Source of the DNA: Asterochloris sp. CNOR1
Taxonomy: Eukaryota > Chlorophyta > Trebouxiophyceae > Trebouxiales > Trebouxiaceae
Assembly (NCBI GenBank): GCA_963969365.1
Contig: OZ017756.1
Coordinates: forward strand, 1,488,001-1,552,000
Direction: 5' to 3'
DNA length: 64,000 nt
The notes below the pieces were generated by a model. The model worked only from the letters and a program-made list of their open reading frames with translations, did not search any database and was not told the DNA's origin. The position numbers and the translations under genes are program-made. Of the stretch, positions 10,309-22,100 are shown piece by piece. Position 1 is the stretch's first letter, and each line of letters opens with the position of its first letter.

Positions 10309-13300
10309 TCAGGCTGTGCAGTGAAAAGACGTCACCTGATGGCGGCAGATGGGGCATCTCAAGAGAACAGGACCGTCAGCCTGGCTGCAGAACGCTACTG
10401 CACACTCGCTACACATGGGGTGCAGGCAGCTGGCAATTCGTACTGACTGGCTGCCACTAACAGCAGCCTCCTGGCAAATGCAGCACTCGAGCTGGCTGCT
10501 GGCATGCACACTGACTACTGGCACAGAGCGGGCTGGCCCTTTGACTGGTGAGCCTACATCCTGGAAGGTCTGGTTGGGCGTCTGCTGGGCTATCAGCTGA
10601 GCAAGCTGACACAGCAGATTTTGCCTATGTGCAGCTGCCGCCAGTTTCTGAAGGGAGGGTGCTCCTCGCGGGCCCAGCATGCCCAGCAGGTCAACGCGGT
10701 CAATCTCTTCAAGGGCAGTCCGGGGGTTCAGCACCTGCAGAGAGCAGATAGCGATTTGCCTTGAACATGGTCGTTGCTGGCATGTTGCGTTGCAGATGCA
10801 AAGATTGAGCAAAAAGTGGCAAAGCAAGACTGCAGCCAACCAATTTGTGCTGCAGCCAAATTCGTGCAGGAACAGCAGGTGCTGTCAATGCGTCTGCGCA
10901 CCAATTTGGTCTGTGCACTTGGGAGGCACAGGCCTCTTCCCCTGGCAATGCCCGACAGATCTCAGACGCTTGCCCATGGCGCTTGATGCCAGCATTCACA
11001 TGCAGGCCTGGGCAAAGCGCACCTGCTGCAGTTCGGCATGGTCTGGCATGACCTCTGCAGCCAAGTCGCCAGCAGTGCGTGCCACTGCGTCACGCAGCAT
11101 GCGGACGTCAAAGCCTGACAGCAGGGGCACTTCTGACCCATACACCTGCAGAGGGCGCAGTTGAGCATCAAGGGTAAACAAAAATGGGGGCAGCCAAGAA
11201 CCAAGGGTTCATGAGGTCATGCAGGCTAGGCTACACAGGGTGCCAGTTGCCTGCTGCACAGCAAGGTTGCTGTGGCTGTGGAATACACACACACACAACC
11301 GTGCTGTGCCATGATGCAAGGCAGCATTGAATGTGACTCAGGAAGTGTGCAGCGCAGGAAACTCACATACTCCCTGAGGAGCAGCCCCACAGCCTGAAGG
11401 TCCCTATTGCCCACAGCAATGTGCAGGGCCGTCGAGTTGGCCCTCCAGAGGGGCAGGCCCTGCACAGCAAAGGGAATCACATTAGTTGCCGCTGTGTGAG
11501 TACTTTGCACTACTTGTCACTTGTGCATAGCAATGGAGGCGCCCAGCTGAGTGACACAGGCCAAGGACTTTAACAGCAGCACTTGGCAGTCCGTACAGAC
11601 AGCAGGATCTGGTGGAGTGAGTCTTTGCACCACTGTCAGGGGCTGACTTGTCTGCGCCCAGCCGCAGGCGACAGCATCCAATCAGCCACAAGCAGCTACT
11701 GGTGCCGGGAGGGGGGCATGTAGCATGAGACGAGCACATGCGTAAGCAGACAGTGAGCCCACCACCAGCGCCTGTCGTCGCTGGCACCAACAGGCGGAGG
11801 CCTCACCACTTGAGGGTCGATCAGCACTCCACGGCAGACGGGTAACTGCGTGGCGCCATGGTCCAGCAGGACCTTCATGCTGGCCACATCCCCCAGAGCT
11901 GTGGCAAGGTGCAACGGCGTGATGTTGAGCAGCGCTCCCAGGTCAATGAACCTGCACATGTACCGCAGGTCTTAGCTGTGCTTACTGTTGCTTGGGGTGC
12001 AATGCTCAGCAGCGCTCCCAGTGCTACAGGTCTGCACCTGGTGAGCAGATTGAACATTGTCTGCTGTTCTTCACATGGTCCACCAGGTGCGACCGCTGAG
12101 CACGCCCCCGCTCAATGCACATGCAGGTGCAGTGAGCTGTAGTGCGTGTATGTTGCAGGCTGCAGGCAAGTCAGCGCCCTAAACGCCCAGGCAGCAGGCG
12201 TGGCGGTGCAGGCTAGACAGAGATGTCCTGGCAAGCCGTCTGGAGGCAGGACAGACTCCATGGAGCATGAGGGATGGCAGCAAAGCAGGTGCATGTGCTG
12301 CAGGCATCACAGCAGCAAGCAGGTACCCAAAGCAACCAGAGCAGTCCTCACCTGGAGGGGCGGCCCCTGTACCCCATCATGCACAGGTCCTTGAGCAGCA
12401 CGCCTCCCTCGGTGCTGGCACGGTGGTGCACGACTACTTTGCGGGGCAATGCAGTCACCTGCAGGCGTCAGGAGGCTGTAGCCAGTGCTACACATAGGTG
12501 GAGCCAGGCAGTGTGTGTGCCCCAGTGCCCGTGCGGACTGGCAAATGCTCTGTCGTTGTCAGCTGCCTTAGCAGTGATCAGGGTGCAGATCCAGGCTACC
12601 TTTTCAGTTGACACCGATGGTTCGGTAATCCAGGAAGGTGTATGGGGTCAGCACAGCCAGCTGCTCACAAAACAACTGGCTGGTGGTCAGCTGCTTGCTC
12701 AGCTGCCGCCCTATCAGGACAATGACGTGGCACACTGCGCCCAGCCCGCCAGCACACTGCGCAGCCCACCTTGTGCTTGAGCAGCTCCTCAATACACTCT
12801 GGGGACTGGCCCATCACAGCATGGTGCATGCACGTGCGCAGCCCGGTGTCTGGCAGTGTGGGGTCTGCCCCAGACTTGAGAAGGTAGGACACCACATCAG
12901 GGTGCCTGCAACAGACAAGTCGCAGAGTCAGCAACTGTCAGCCAGGCAGGTGAGGGGGCAGGGCGTCAGCAAAACCCTTCAAAAGTGGCCTCCAGCCATG
13001 ATGAAGGAGACGAAGACCATGTGAAGAGCCGCTCTGGCCAGGAATGCAGCCCGTCCGAGGCTCAGGGGAGGAGACCCCATTTCAAGAGTGGTATTTTGAG
13101 GGTCATGATATTTTGCAGACATGCCCCCTCAGCATCTTCATGAATGACGGCTGCCTGCAGCTGCAGGCCATACTCATTCTTGACAGCCGTCACCAGCCTG
13201 GCTTAGGCCAGGATCGTCCTTGCAGCATGCCTGCAGAATCGGTCCCTGAAATGCCTAACAGCTGGAGAAGACTGTTCGACCCACCCATATGCGCAAGCCA

Positions 13301-13837
13301 GCATGAGTGCTGTTTCTCCCTTCTCGCTCCTGGCATCCAGCAGCTTGTGAAGCCGCTGCTCCATATCGAGAGGATCCCTGTCGCTGGGATTGTTCTTGGC
13401 CGCCTCCACAAGCGCTACCACAGCGCCTGTGAACCCCCGCCTGGCAGCAATGTGCAGAGGCCTGTCCCTACCCCTGTAGCGCAGCGGCTTGGACGCTAGG
13501 CCGGGTGCATCTGCCAGCACCTGCGGCAGCAGAGAAGAGGCTCAGGTCACATTTTCAGGGCCTCAGCTGCAGCTGACATGAGCCAGCTGCATCCCACTGC
13601 CGTTAGCTGCTGATGTCTTGGGCATGCACTGCAGGCTGTATGACTTGTGCACATTGCCCACGAGATGACACGTTGTAGGAAGAAGGTGTGCTGGTGCATC
13701 AAGGGACTTGATTTCATCATGGCAGCCTATAGGCTCCAGCAGCGAGGGGGGCACACCTTGAGGACCTTCTGATGATTTTTCTCCTCCACAGCGGCTTGCA
13801 GACGAGTCCTGCCCTCTGAAGAGAGACTTGCTCCCAT
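10309..13837 (-). CDS. Ankyrin-repeat RING E3 ubiquitin ligase (XBAT-like)
   Basis: Eight exons join in phase into 448 residues: 13837-13757, 13520-13285, 12905-12770, 12458-12352, 11951-11807, 11459-11367, 11145-11023, 10734-10309. The protein begins MGASLSSEG, an N-myristoylation-type start as in plant XBAT34/35. Ankyrin repeats follow (PLHIAARRGFTGAVVALVEA, TALMLACAYG|HPDVVSYLL, TPLHLATALGDVASMKVLL, ALHIAVGNRDLQAVGLLL). A C-terminal C3HC4 RING lies at residues about 391-436 (CCICQE, CLHPMCSEC, CPICRH). The length matches XBAT35-type ligases (about 460 aa). The expected role is membrane-anchored substrate ubiquitination; the substrate is unknown. The start was chosen because it gives the myristoylation motif and an 81-nt first exon ending in phase 0. 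Confidence 0.9.
11920..12050 (-). repeat. Copy of ankyrin exon 5' edge
   Basis: The minus-strand exon start at 11951 (with acceptor, + strand 11925-11968) is echoed at 12000-12045. Both share AGCAGCGCTCCCAG and TCTGCAC/CCTGCAC blocks. The copy lies upstream of the exon in gene orientation, inside the intron. Confidence 0.8.
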
Positions 13838-13947
13838 GCTTCAACAGATGCAGGTGCCGATGGGTACTCGATGAGCCTGCCCAGGCTCTGAGCTCAGTCC
13901 TGTCTCTTGAAAACGGATCTGAAATTCGGGGCCCCTCAACTCCATGT

Positions 13948-13952
13948 TTACA
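13948..13952 (-). terminator. TGTAA polyadenylation signal of the GT32 gene
   Basis: Minus-strand TGTAA 57 bases beyond the glycosyltransferase stop at 14009. It leaves only about 110 bases before the start codon of the next gene on the same strand. Confidence 0.5.
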
Positions 13953-14008
13953 CAATTAAAATCCCCCTTTTTTCAAGGGCTGACAAAAATCGAACTTCTT
14001 GAAGAAAT

Positions 14009-16971
14009 TCAGTTGATGGCAGGGTCCTTGGGAGTGTTGAACTGCCACCACCTCCTCTGGTACTTGGCATCTGGCTTGAGCTGGCCCCTCCAGCTGCCAG
14101 AGAAGTGGTGCATGACAAACTGAGGGGTGTCCAGCGTGATGTCATGCCGCACAGGGAGCTCATCACTCTGGCCCTTGGGGCCATATCCAAATGCCTGCAG
14201 CATGCAGTGCACAGTTCCTGGGTCACCGAGGAAGCACTCATCTTGTGCAGGCAGCCAAGCTGCAGGCGCAGCTGCTGGGTGATCTGACACCAAGGGCCAA
14301 CCGTGAACTGGCTGCACCTTCATAGCGCACACCAGTGTCCTGCTTGAAGCAGCAGCAAGTGATGTACACCTCTCCTGGCAAGACAGGAACGCTTGTACCT
14401 GCTGGCCCATGATGGCCACATCCCCGACCATGGAGGGTGCCTCCGTGGCGACCTGCAGGGGGTCCTGGCCCTGGTCCTGAATCCAGGCAATGAGGGCCTG
14501 GGTGTAGATCCAGGGCCCCGCTGAGAGCATGACCTCAGTCTCTGTGCGGCTTGCATTCTGGGTCACATACCGTTGCTGCAACAGGTACTGGGCAATGATG
14601 TGGTCCACCTGCACACTGCCAGAGACACAAGTCAGACAAGGATAGAAAGAACACCGTTTGTTTGCAAAAACCCCCTCCTTGAGCAAGCTGCCCTCTAGCC
14701 GAGCAGATGCAGAATATCCTTGCGCTGGCACAGCAGGGCGTCACACAGCTCATGCCAGCAGGCTGCAGCGCCCCTCTCTGCTGGTGCAACCCAGGGTCCT
14801 AGCTGATCACAGACCTTTTTGGCCAACAAAGCCCAACACTGCGGACCTTATGCAGGCTGTCTCTTACTTACCACGGAGGCCAGCAGGGGGTGGGCTGGTC
14901 GGCTGCCAATGGCCCATTGACAAAATTGAACGGGGTTCCAATGCCGGAAGTGGGGCGGCGCCTGTATGGACTCCACCCCAATGAAGATGCGGGCAGGCAA
15001 CTTACTGTGGGTGGCTTTCTGCAAGGCAGGCAGATCCTCGCTTAGTGGACTGCATGCTGCTGATGGATTTGTGGGGCATGCTTGGGGTGGAATGCACCTG
15101 ATGGATTTGTGGGGCATGCTTGGGGTGGAATGCACCTGCCAAGCAGAGCTTGGCAGAACAGGGCCAGGCCTGCTCAGGCATGCAGAGAGGTGTTTGCGGA
15201 CTGGTTGCTCTGCAAGTGTTGATGGGCCATCTGCTGGGGCTGCCTCTCTGCAGAAGCAGGGCAGGGCCTGTCCAGTGCGCGGAGGCAGGTGGTTGCTGGA
15301 GGTCAGCACGGCAATACCACCCCATGGTGGTTCCCTGCTGAGGCAAGCAGGATGCCAGGCAGCACAAAACTGCTGGCTATGAATGGTTGCAAAGGCATGC
15401 AGGCATGCTGAGGGGAGATGCTACCTGACGTCAGGTGGGGTAGCACCATATCACCAGCACTCCCCAGCAGCACATGTTGCAGTTGCTGCTCACAGCTCAG
15501 CTCAACAGCCAGTCAGTCCTCACTTGCCACTGATCAAAGGGGGTGATGCACTGCACGTCCCAGTCGAGGTACACGCCTCCCAGCCAGTAAAGAATCAGGT
15601 AGCGCCACATGTCAGCCTTCTCCACCATCGTGAAGCTGGCCATCATGGGGAGCAGCCTGGGAGCCAGCTCAGAAACATCAGCCATCATGCCCGCATCGTC
15701 AACCACCCTGCAGCAGGCAGGGACGCTCCCACCTCATGACATCACCTGCACATGCCTCTCTCCACTGCCCTGGAACAGGAACTGGGCCAGAGGCACGTGA
15801 ACCTCATGTGCACTGCAGAGCTGCTGTGACAGCCTGGGGGCCATCTCTGCCATTGTTGCGCATCATCAACGATACTGCAGCAGGCAGGGTTGATTGTTGA
15901 CTGTGCTGCAGAGCTGCTGGTCAGGCAGGCAAGCTGCAGCAGGAGGCAGCCTGAGGCCCACACTGCCCTGCACTGTACTGAGGGCTGCTGGGGCAGCTTC
16001 ACTGGCCTGCGGCAGGCGAAAAAGTACGAGGCTCATGAGCTAGCTGCGGCAGCCTGCAATCTGGCTCAGCTGTGTTCACCAACATCATTGCATCGTTGAC
16101 TAAACTGCAGTAGAGGGGCGCCTGGGGTACACGAGCCTGGCCCTGCAGTGTTGCCACTTTGTTTGGCAGCCTCCTGCATGGAGGGGCCTACAGGTACAAC
16201 ATCCTGCACTGGAATGCAACGCAGACAAAATCCGATTCGTGGGGGAGTTACCCATCAGTCCTGGCTCCTGCAGTCCCCCGAGGTGTCAGAGGTGCTTGCT
16301 GCCGTACCAATCAGCTGTGGTGCTGTCAACCCCTTGTGCAGGAAGTTGGGGTGGCTGCCTCTTGCTGCTTTGCAATGCGCTTGGCAGCCATGTGGCCCCC
16401 ACCGTGCCTTCCACCCTCGATTCATGCTGAGGCACTCCTCCAGGTAGGTGGGCAGGGTGCTGTTGTCTTGCACCGTCATGTGGATGGTCTTGGGCCAGTC
16501 TCTGATGCGCCGTGAGTACTGCATCAGGGCAATGGTCCTCAGCAAGCCAGCACTGCATGGCATGCAGCGCCTTTCTGAGGACCTCGTGCAGACAAGCAAG
16601 AAGCTCATCTCCCCAACAGCACCCTTACTTCTGCAGACTGTCAGGTACTTGCTGCAGCTTGGATCAAGCCTGCAGGACATCCATGGTCATGCATGCTTGG
16701 GAAAGCCTCTGCCCAGCCTGCACACCTGCAGTGGCCCCGCCCTCAGGTCGTCCTTCCAGGTCAGAAGGCCTTCAGCCAGCTGCAGAGGGCTGGCTGTCCA
16801 GTTGGGGTGCTGTGCCAGCTCCAGTCGCCGCCTGCTGATGGATCTGGGGCTGCGCACTGCTGGGCGCATGATGAAGTCAAGACCTGGCAAGCACTGACAG
16901 CCGCCCAGCATGAGCCAGCCAAACAGGAGGCCTGCCCACATGGCTCCCCCTGCACAGTCAGCAGAACTCAT
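14009..16971 (-). CDS. GT32 / OCH1-like type II Golgi glycosyltransferase
   Basis: Five exons join in phase into 430 residues: 16971-16726, 16518-16403, 15707-15524, 15018-14872, 14608-14009. A signal anchor lies at residues about 10-27 (AMWAGLLFGWLMLGG). An OCH1-type IHMTVQDNSTLPTYLEECL block follows, then the glycosyltransferase-sugar DXD domain (ADMWRYLILYWLGGVYLDWD). Next come a FIGVES block and a C-terminal HHFSGSW block, all typical of PF04488-type retaining transferases that use nucleotide sugars in the Golgi lumen. Donor and acceptor sugars cannot be told from sequence. The last exon is long (200 codons), and a small unrecognised intron around 14300-14450 is possible. The 695-bp intron before the DXD exon contains two echoes of that exon's start. 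Confidence 0.85.
15061..15136. repeat. Perfect 38-bp tandem repeat, two units
   Basis: Units 15061-15098 and 15099-15136 are identical, so this is a recent duplication. It lies inside the GT32 intron between the exons at 15524 and 15018. Confidence 0.95.
15685..16125 (-). repeat. Three copies of the DXD-exon 5' edge
   Basis: On the + strand the true exon edge 15685-15720 (GCATCGTCAACCACC then CTGCAG) is echoed at 15852-15892 and 16084-16115. Each copy has a GCATC-like block, TCAAC or TTGAC, and a CTGCAG acceptor. Confidence 0.8.
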
Positions 16972-17363
16972 GAGGTGCAAGCACTTGCAGTAGGCAGCAG
17001 CAGCTGGCTGAAGGACCACATCACCTTGGAATAGCCAGGGACACACGAGGCAGCAGTCAGCCTGCAGAACTGCTGGACATCTCAATAGGTGTGGCCCTGC
17101 GCCCTTTTCAGATGGAATCTGGTAGAGGGAGGTGGAGTAGCCTGTATTTTCACAAGGCCTCACGAGTGCTTTCTAAGATGAGATGGCATCATGCCCTGCT
17201 GAGTTCAGTTGAAGATCTTAAACGGATCACGACCAGCCCATGCCAGTGTTCTCGAGTGATTATTTGCCCTAGGCCAGAATAATTCGTAACCACGCGTCTG
17301 ACAGGTAGGGCATTTCATGCATTGCACTGAGATCTAGAGATGTGCTGGGGCAACATTAATCTA

Positions 17364-19051
17364 TCAAGGTAGCCGGGTGGCGGCTCGCAAAGCCAAGTTG
17401 CCCTCCTCTGGTTCGAGCACCTGCAGGAGACGATAGCCCCCCTCAGCATGCAAGCACTGGTGAAGCAAGATTTGCAGAAGCTCTCTCAGGCTGCCTCGTA
17501 CCTTATCAATGAGGCCCCACTCCACGGCTTCATAGGGCTCAAAGTACCGCGGCCGGTTGATCTCTTTGTCAACCTCCTCAATAGTGTGCCCTGTGTGCCG
17601 TGACAGCAGTCTGACCTGCAAGAAGAGCAGGAACTCATGCAGCAGCAGAACGGGCCATGGCAATCGTGGACTGGGAATGCATTCATGCTCATGAAGGCGC
17701 CTGTTGAGGGCACCTATCTGCAGCAGGTGCAGGCAAGCAGGCACTCACAAGTTCATTCTTTGTCTTCCTGATCTCATTCCTGTAGATGTCGATGTCTGAG
17801 GCCTGCATCTGTGCAAAGCGCTGCATCGGCTGCCGGATCATGATGGATGCGGATGGCAGCGATGCCCTCTGCCCCTGCAGCAGCGGCAGCAGAAGATCAA
17901 TGTGTTGCGCAACTGCTGACATGGCTGGATGCAGCTCGGGCAACTCAGTGGCAGCTGTACTCTGCAGTGATGTGGGCAGGAGGCGCACAGCAGCTGACAG
18001 GGGTTGCTCATCAGCAGTTGATGCTCAAGTAGCAGGTAAGAGTGCATGAGCTGCTGTCAGGGACCCAGCACGTTGAGGCCAGCATGTGTCTTGCTTTCCA
18101 GCCATGTGCAGGGATAGGGCATGCTGACCTGCTCGCCTGCTGCCAGCAGCATGGCTGACTCGCCAAACGCATTGCCCACACACAGTGTGTGTACAGCCGG
18201 CTTGACGTATCTCATGGTGTCATAGATTGCAAAGGCCTCAGTCTCATAGCCAAGCTTGTCGCCTCCTTTCTGCAGCATAGCAGCAGAGCAATCATACACC
18301 GAATTGCACATGGTGGTGTGCTCATGCCTCAGTTAGGCAGCCAGAAGAGGGCCACTGGGCAGCAGCAGTGCATGAGCCATGGAGCATCCTTTGCGGCTAT
18401 CCTCCCACTGTGCCCTGCGAGCAATTGAGCAAATGCACGTGCAGAGTTTGAGCTGCACAAACTGACCGTGACGCCAGCTGAGTTGATGTACATATAAATG
18501 GGCTTCTTGGGGTCATCGTATTGCAAATAAAGCAGCTCCGCCAACATCAGCTCTGTCACCGAGGGCACTAGGCTCATCCCCTGCACCAAGAAAGATTCAT
18601 TGCTTCTGCCTCAGGCTGGCGCATGTGCCGGTGACCACTGGAAAGCAAAAGGCTCTGAGCTCTGCAGCATGCTCACCAGGTAGACAATGCGCTCCTTGAA
18701 CAGGTATGATGGCAGGTCTGGCGGTGTCTGGTTGCGGGCATTCCCTTGCAGTTGTGGAATGACCTGCAGAGGAGATTGCCCATCAGCTGCAGCACGTCAC
18801 TGATGATTGTAAGCCATACGCTTGCATTAAGGACTCACAGCTTCAATCTTCAAACCAGACCGTGCCAGCTGCCTGGTGCACTGCCTGACTTGCTGCTGCA
18901 GTGCTCTGCCCCGCAGACAGTGCCTGCTCCGCCTCAAGGGGATGTGCTCTTTACAGGGCCGCCCTGAGAAGCCTGCCACACCCTCAGATCGCGCACTGGC
19001 ACTTACCTGGGCAGACATGTTGCCTGTGGCTCGGGCCTGGGTCACATTCAT
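17364..19051 (-). CDS. CLPR4: ClpR4-like non-catalytic chloroplast Clp core subunit, 5' end unresolved
   Basis: Seven exons join in phase into 227 residues: 19051-19007, 18763-18677, 18580-18467, 18269-18129, 17874-17749, 17615-17502, 17420-17364. The PPDLPSYLFKERIVYLGMSL opening, KGGDKLGYETEAFAIYD and RPRYFEPYEAVEWGLIDK match the ClpP/ClpR fold, closest to plastid ClpR4. The catalytic Ser position in CVGNAFGESAM is Gly (about residue 118) and the His position in MIRQP is Arg (about 143), so it is a structural ClpR, not a protease. A transit peptide is expected but is not found in the called exon. An upstream exon may lie near 19060-19110 or beyond, overlapping the divergent gene start. Confidence 0.88.
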
Positions 19052-19148
19052 CCTGTCTGACACTGCGACAGTTTCATAGCAAGCTCCAACACTCGAAGCC
19101 TTACATGCAGGAAGATGTGCTCCTGCTGCATCACCAGCTGAGCTGCAA
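19052..19148. promoter_or_regulatory. Short divergent intergenic region ClpR4 / GRF gene
   Basis: Only 97 bases separate the called ClpR4 ATG (minus) and the GRF-protein ATG (plus), so the two 5' ends probably share a bidirectional promoter or overlap. No TATA-like element is obvious. It depends on both called starts, neither of which is certain. Confidence 0.4.
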
Positions 19149-22100
19149 ATGAGTCAAGGTGTGAAAACGCCAGCTTAGCTGCTGCCTGAATGCCCTCAAG
19201 TGCCTGTCTTCAGGAGGCATCTGGTTGCTTTGCTGCCCGATTGGGGCCTCACCTTGTATCTGTTTTCCTGTCCCAGGCAAGCGCAAGGCTGAGGACCTCG
19301 AGGGGGCTCCTGACTGTGTGTGTGGCGCAGGCCCATGCGCCAAACACTTCTCCATCAAGCCAAGAAGCAAGGGAAGGCCATTCTGGCGCTGCCCTGCCCA
19401 GGTTTGGCCCTGCCAAGATGCTGCCTTCAACCTGCATTGGCCTACTTGGCCCACACTTAAGCCTGGCAGCACCACCTGCAACACTGTACAGCTGATGTAC
19501 ATCACAGACACCGCTGCTGCTGCGCGTTCCTGTCACGCCTTGCCAGCTGCACCTGGGCTGTCTCATCCTGGCATCTGCAGCCTGCAACTTCTGCAAAGAA
19601 CCCTGACTTGGGTTTTGGAGCTGCAGCAGGGGCCTACCTTGCTGCAGGCATGCACAGAGCAGCACCCTCACATTGAAGTCTGTTGTCCCTCAAGCGCCAA
19701 CTGTGGGCAGCACCCTATGAGCAATGCCGATCTGCGCCAGTCACTGATGTAGCACCATGGTGCCATACAACCAATCTCAGACCACCCTCAGCCCTCAGGA
19801 AGGCAGTCACAGAAATGTGGTGCCACTCTGTATGCCTGCAGGGTGAGAAGCTGTGCGCTCACTTTGCCTTGGCAAATATCCCTTTCTGGGGCACTGCTGA
19901 GCTTATAACCCAGGTTTGTGCCATGCAGGGTGCAAAGCAGTGCTCTTACTTTGCCTGGGCAGACCAGCTGCCCAATAAGGCGCCTACTTCTGGGCAGCAG
20001 CGTTCAGCTCCCGGCACTGGCATATGTGGCACGCCTCGGGCCTCCGCTGCAACGGGGCAGTCTGGGGACGGCTCCCAGCCAGGGCCTACCCAGTCGGCAG
20101 CTGGGGCTGCTGGCAGCTGGGAGCACTCAGAGGGTGAGGCTAAAGCCTCCAGGTTGTGTGCACTGCATGTGCGCGAGAGCGCCATACCCCTACAGGGTTG
20201 GCCGAGCGAGGCAACATCCATCCGTGGTGAGGCTTTGCACGCTTGGCCCTCTGATTGCGCTGCTTGGCTTTGTCCACTGTCCTGAGGGGTGAGTGCATCC
20301 AACCAGCTGCCAGCAGCGCCAGCTGGGGTTGCTGGCAGCTGGGGGACTGCTTCACCCCCCTCAGGACAATGGAAATAGCCAAGCAGCGCACTCAGGGGGT
20401 GAGGCTGTAGACTCCAGGCTGTGTGCACTGCATGTGCGCACGGGAGAGTGCCACACCCCTCCTGGGGATCGGTTGAGCCAGGCAGCATCCTTCCATGGTG
20501 AGGCTTTGCACACTTGGCTTGGCTCACTGCACTGCATGTGGGCGTGGGAGTTGCCACAGCCCTCCAGTGTCCTCCCAAGGTATGGGCATGCATCCCCTGC
20601 TCGGCCGCGTCTGTGCTGGCAGCGGGACAGCACCACTGCCTCCAGGGTAGCACGCCACGCCAGGCAGCATGACCCCAGGGTGAGGCTGTGAACTCCAGGC
20701 TGGTGCATTGCAGGACATCCCAAGGTGCACTGGCGACACCATGTTGTGCACACCTCATTCCCTGCAGCGGCAGTAGCTAGAATTGGGTGGTTCGCCCGCA
20801 GAAACATGAGGGGCAAGACAGAGTGTATGCTTCTTTGCCTGCAGCTGCCCCTGCAGCTGCTCACCTGGCGCCACCGTAAGCATGTTCTCCTTAGGAGCCT
20901 CGAGAGACAGTGCTTCAGGCTGCAGGACAAGACATGGTCCATGAGACACGCTCCACCGCACGCTCGCCACACTTGCAGTTTGGATGGAGCAAGCCCTGCT
21001 TGTGACTGCAGGACAAGCTGGCAGTCAGAAGCAGGCCCTGCCCCCTCCAAGCTGCCAGTGTGGTGAGCCTGCAACGGAGCGCGTCTCATGGACCACCAAC
21101 AACCCAGAGCGCAAGTTCTACAAGTGCAGCCAGGCCAAGGTCAGTCTGGCGTCTTGTGTCTCGGCATGTTCTGCAGCAGAAGCACAATGTGTATTGATCA
21201 TATTTGAACGCCTGCACAGCAGGGCAGCCGGGGCCTGGTTTTAAGAGCTGCTGCAGACGCGGAGTCATGAGGGTGTCAATGTCAAGATGGCACCACAATA
21301 TTTCTCGGGCGGCAAGTGCAAGCAGATTGCCTGACAGAGACTAGTTGAGCAGGGCTCTGGGCAGAAATGTCCTCTTTGCTGGGCTTGAGAGGAACACTGT
21401 TGCCTGGCAGGGCTCAACCCTGGCTGCATGCTGCTGCAGGGGTATACTCATGTCCTGAGTGCTTGTGGACACGCCAGGACTGCCAGGAAGAGTATGCGTG
21501 CACCTGCCTGCACAGCAGGGTGCCAAGCTGGCTGCATGATGCCTGCAGGGGCCAGCAGGCAACTCTCATTCTGCCTGCAAGCACATGTGCTATCAGTGAT
21601 TGGGCCATACCTGCAGGGGCCCGCCTGCAACTGCTTTGGCGATGTCTCCATGCGCTTGCGCTCAAGGTGGCTGCACGTTGCCTGCAGGGAGAGGGCTGCA
21701 ACTACTTTGCCTGGGCCGATGAGCTGGGCAAGGCAGCTGCCTCTGGAGGTGGCCCCTTAAGCTCGCCGTTGGGCTCTCCAGCAGCATCCCAGCAGGGCAG
21801 CGCAGGCAGCTCAGGTAGGCCTCTATCTTGATGACGAAGGACAGAATTGCTGGCATAGTGTGCCATATGCTGGCGGAGGTTCAAGGCTCCCCAAACTCTG
21901 AGATGACAGTTCTGCAGCTGAGGGCTGTGCCTCATGCAGTACAGCTGCCTTGCAATGCCCTAACTTGTTACATCTGCGTGCAGGGCTCACTGTGCTGTGT
22001 GATTGTGGAATTCAGTGCCGGAGGCTGCAGAGCCACTCAGCTGCCAACCCTGACCGGTGGTTTTACAAGTGAGCCAGAAGGCTCATTGTCTTTCAAGTCA

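Noticed and set aside
20361-21089. Long minus-strand open frame (242 codons)
   Set aside because: It is antisense to the GRF gene, contains no known domain, and exists because of GC bias plus the inverted copy of the GRF exon.
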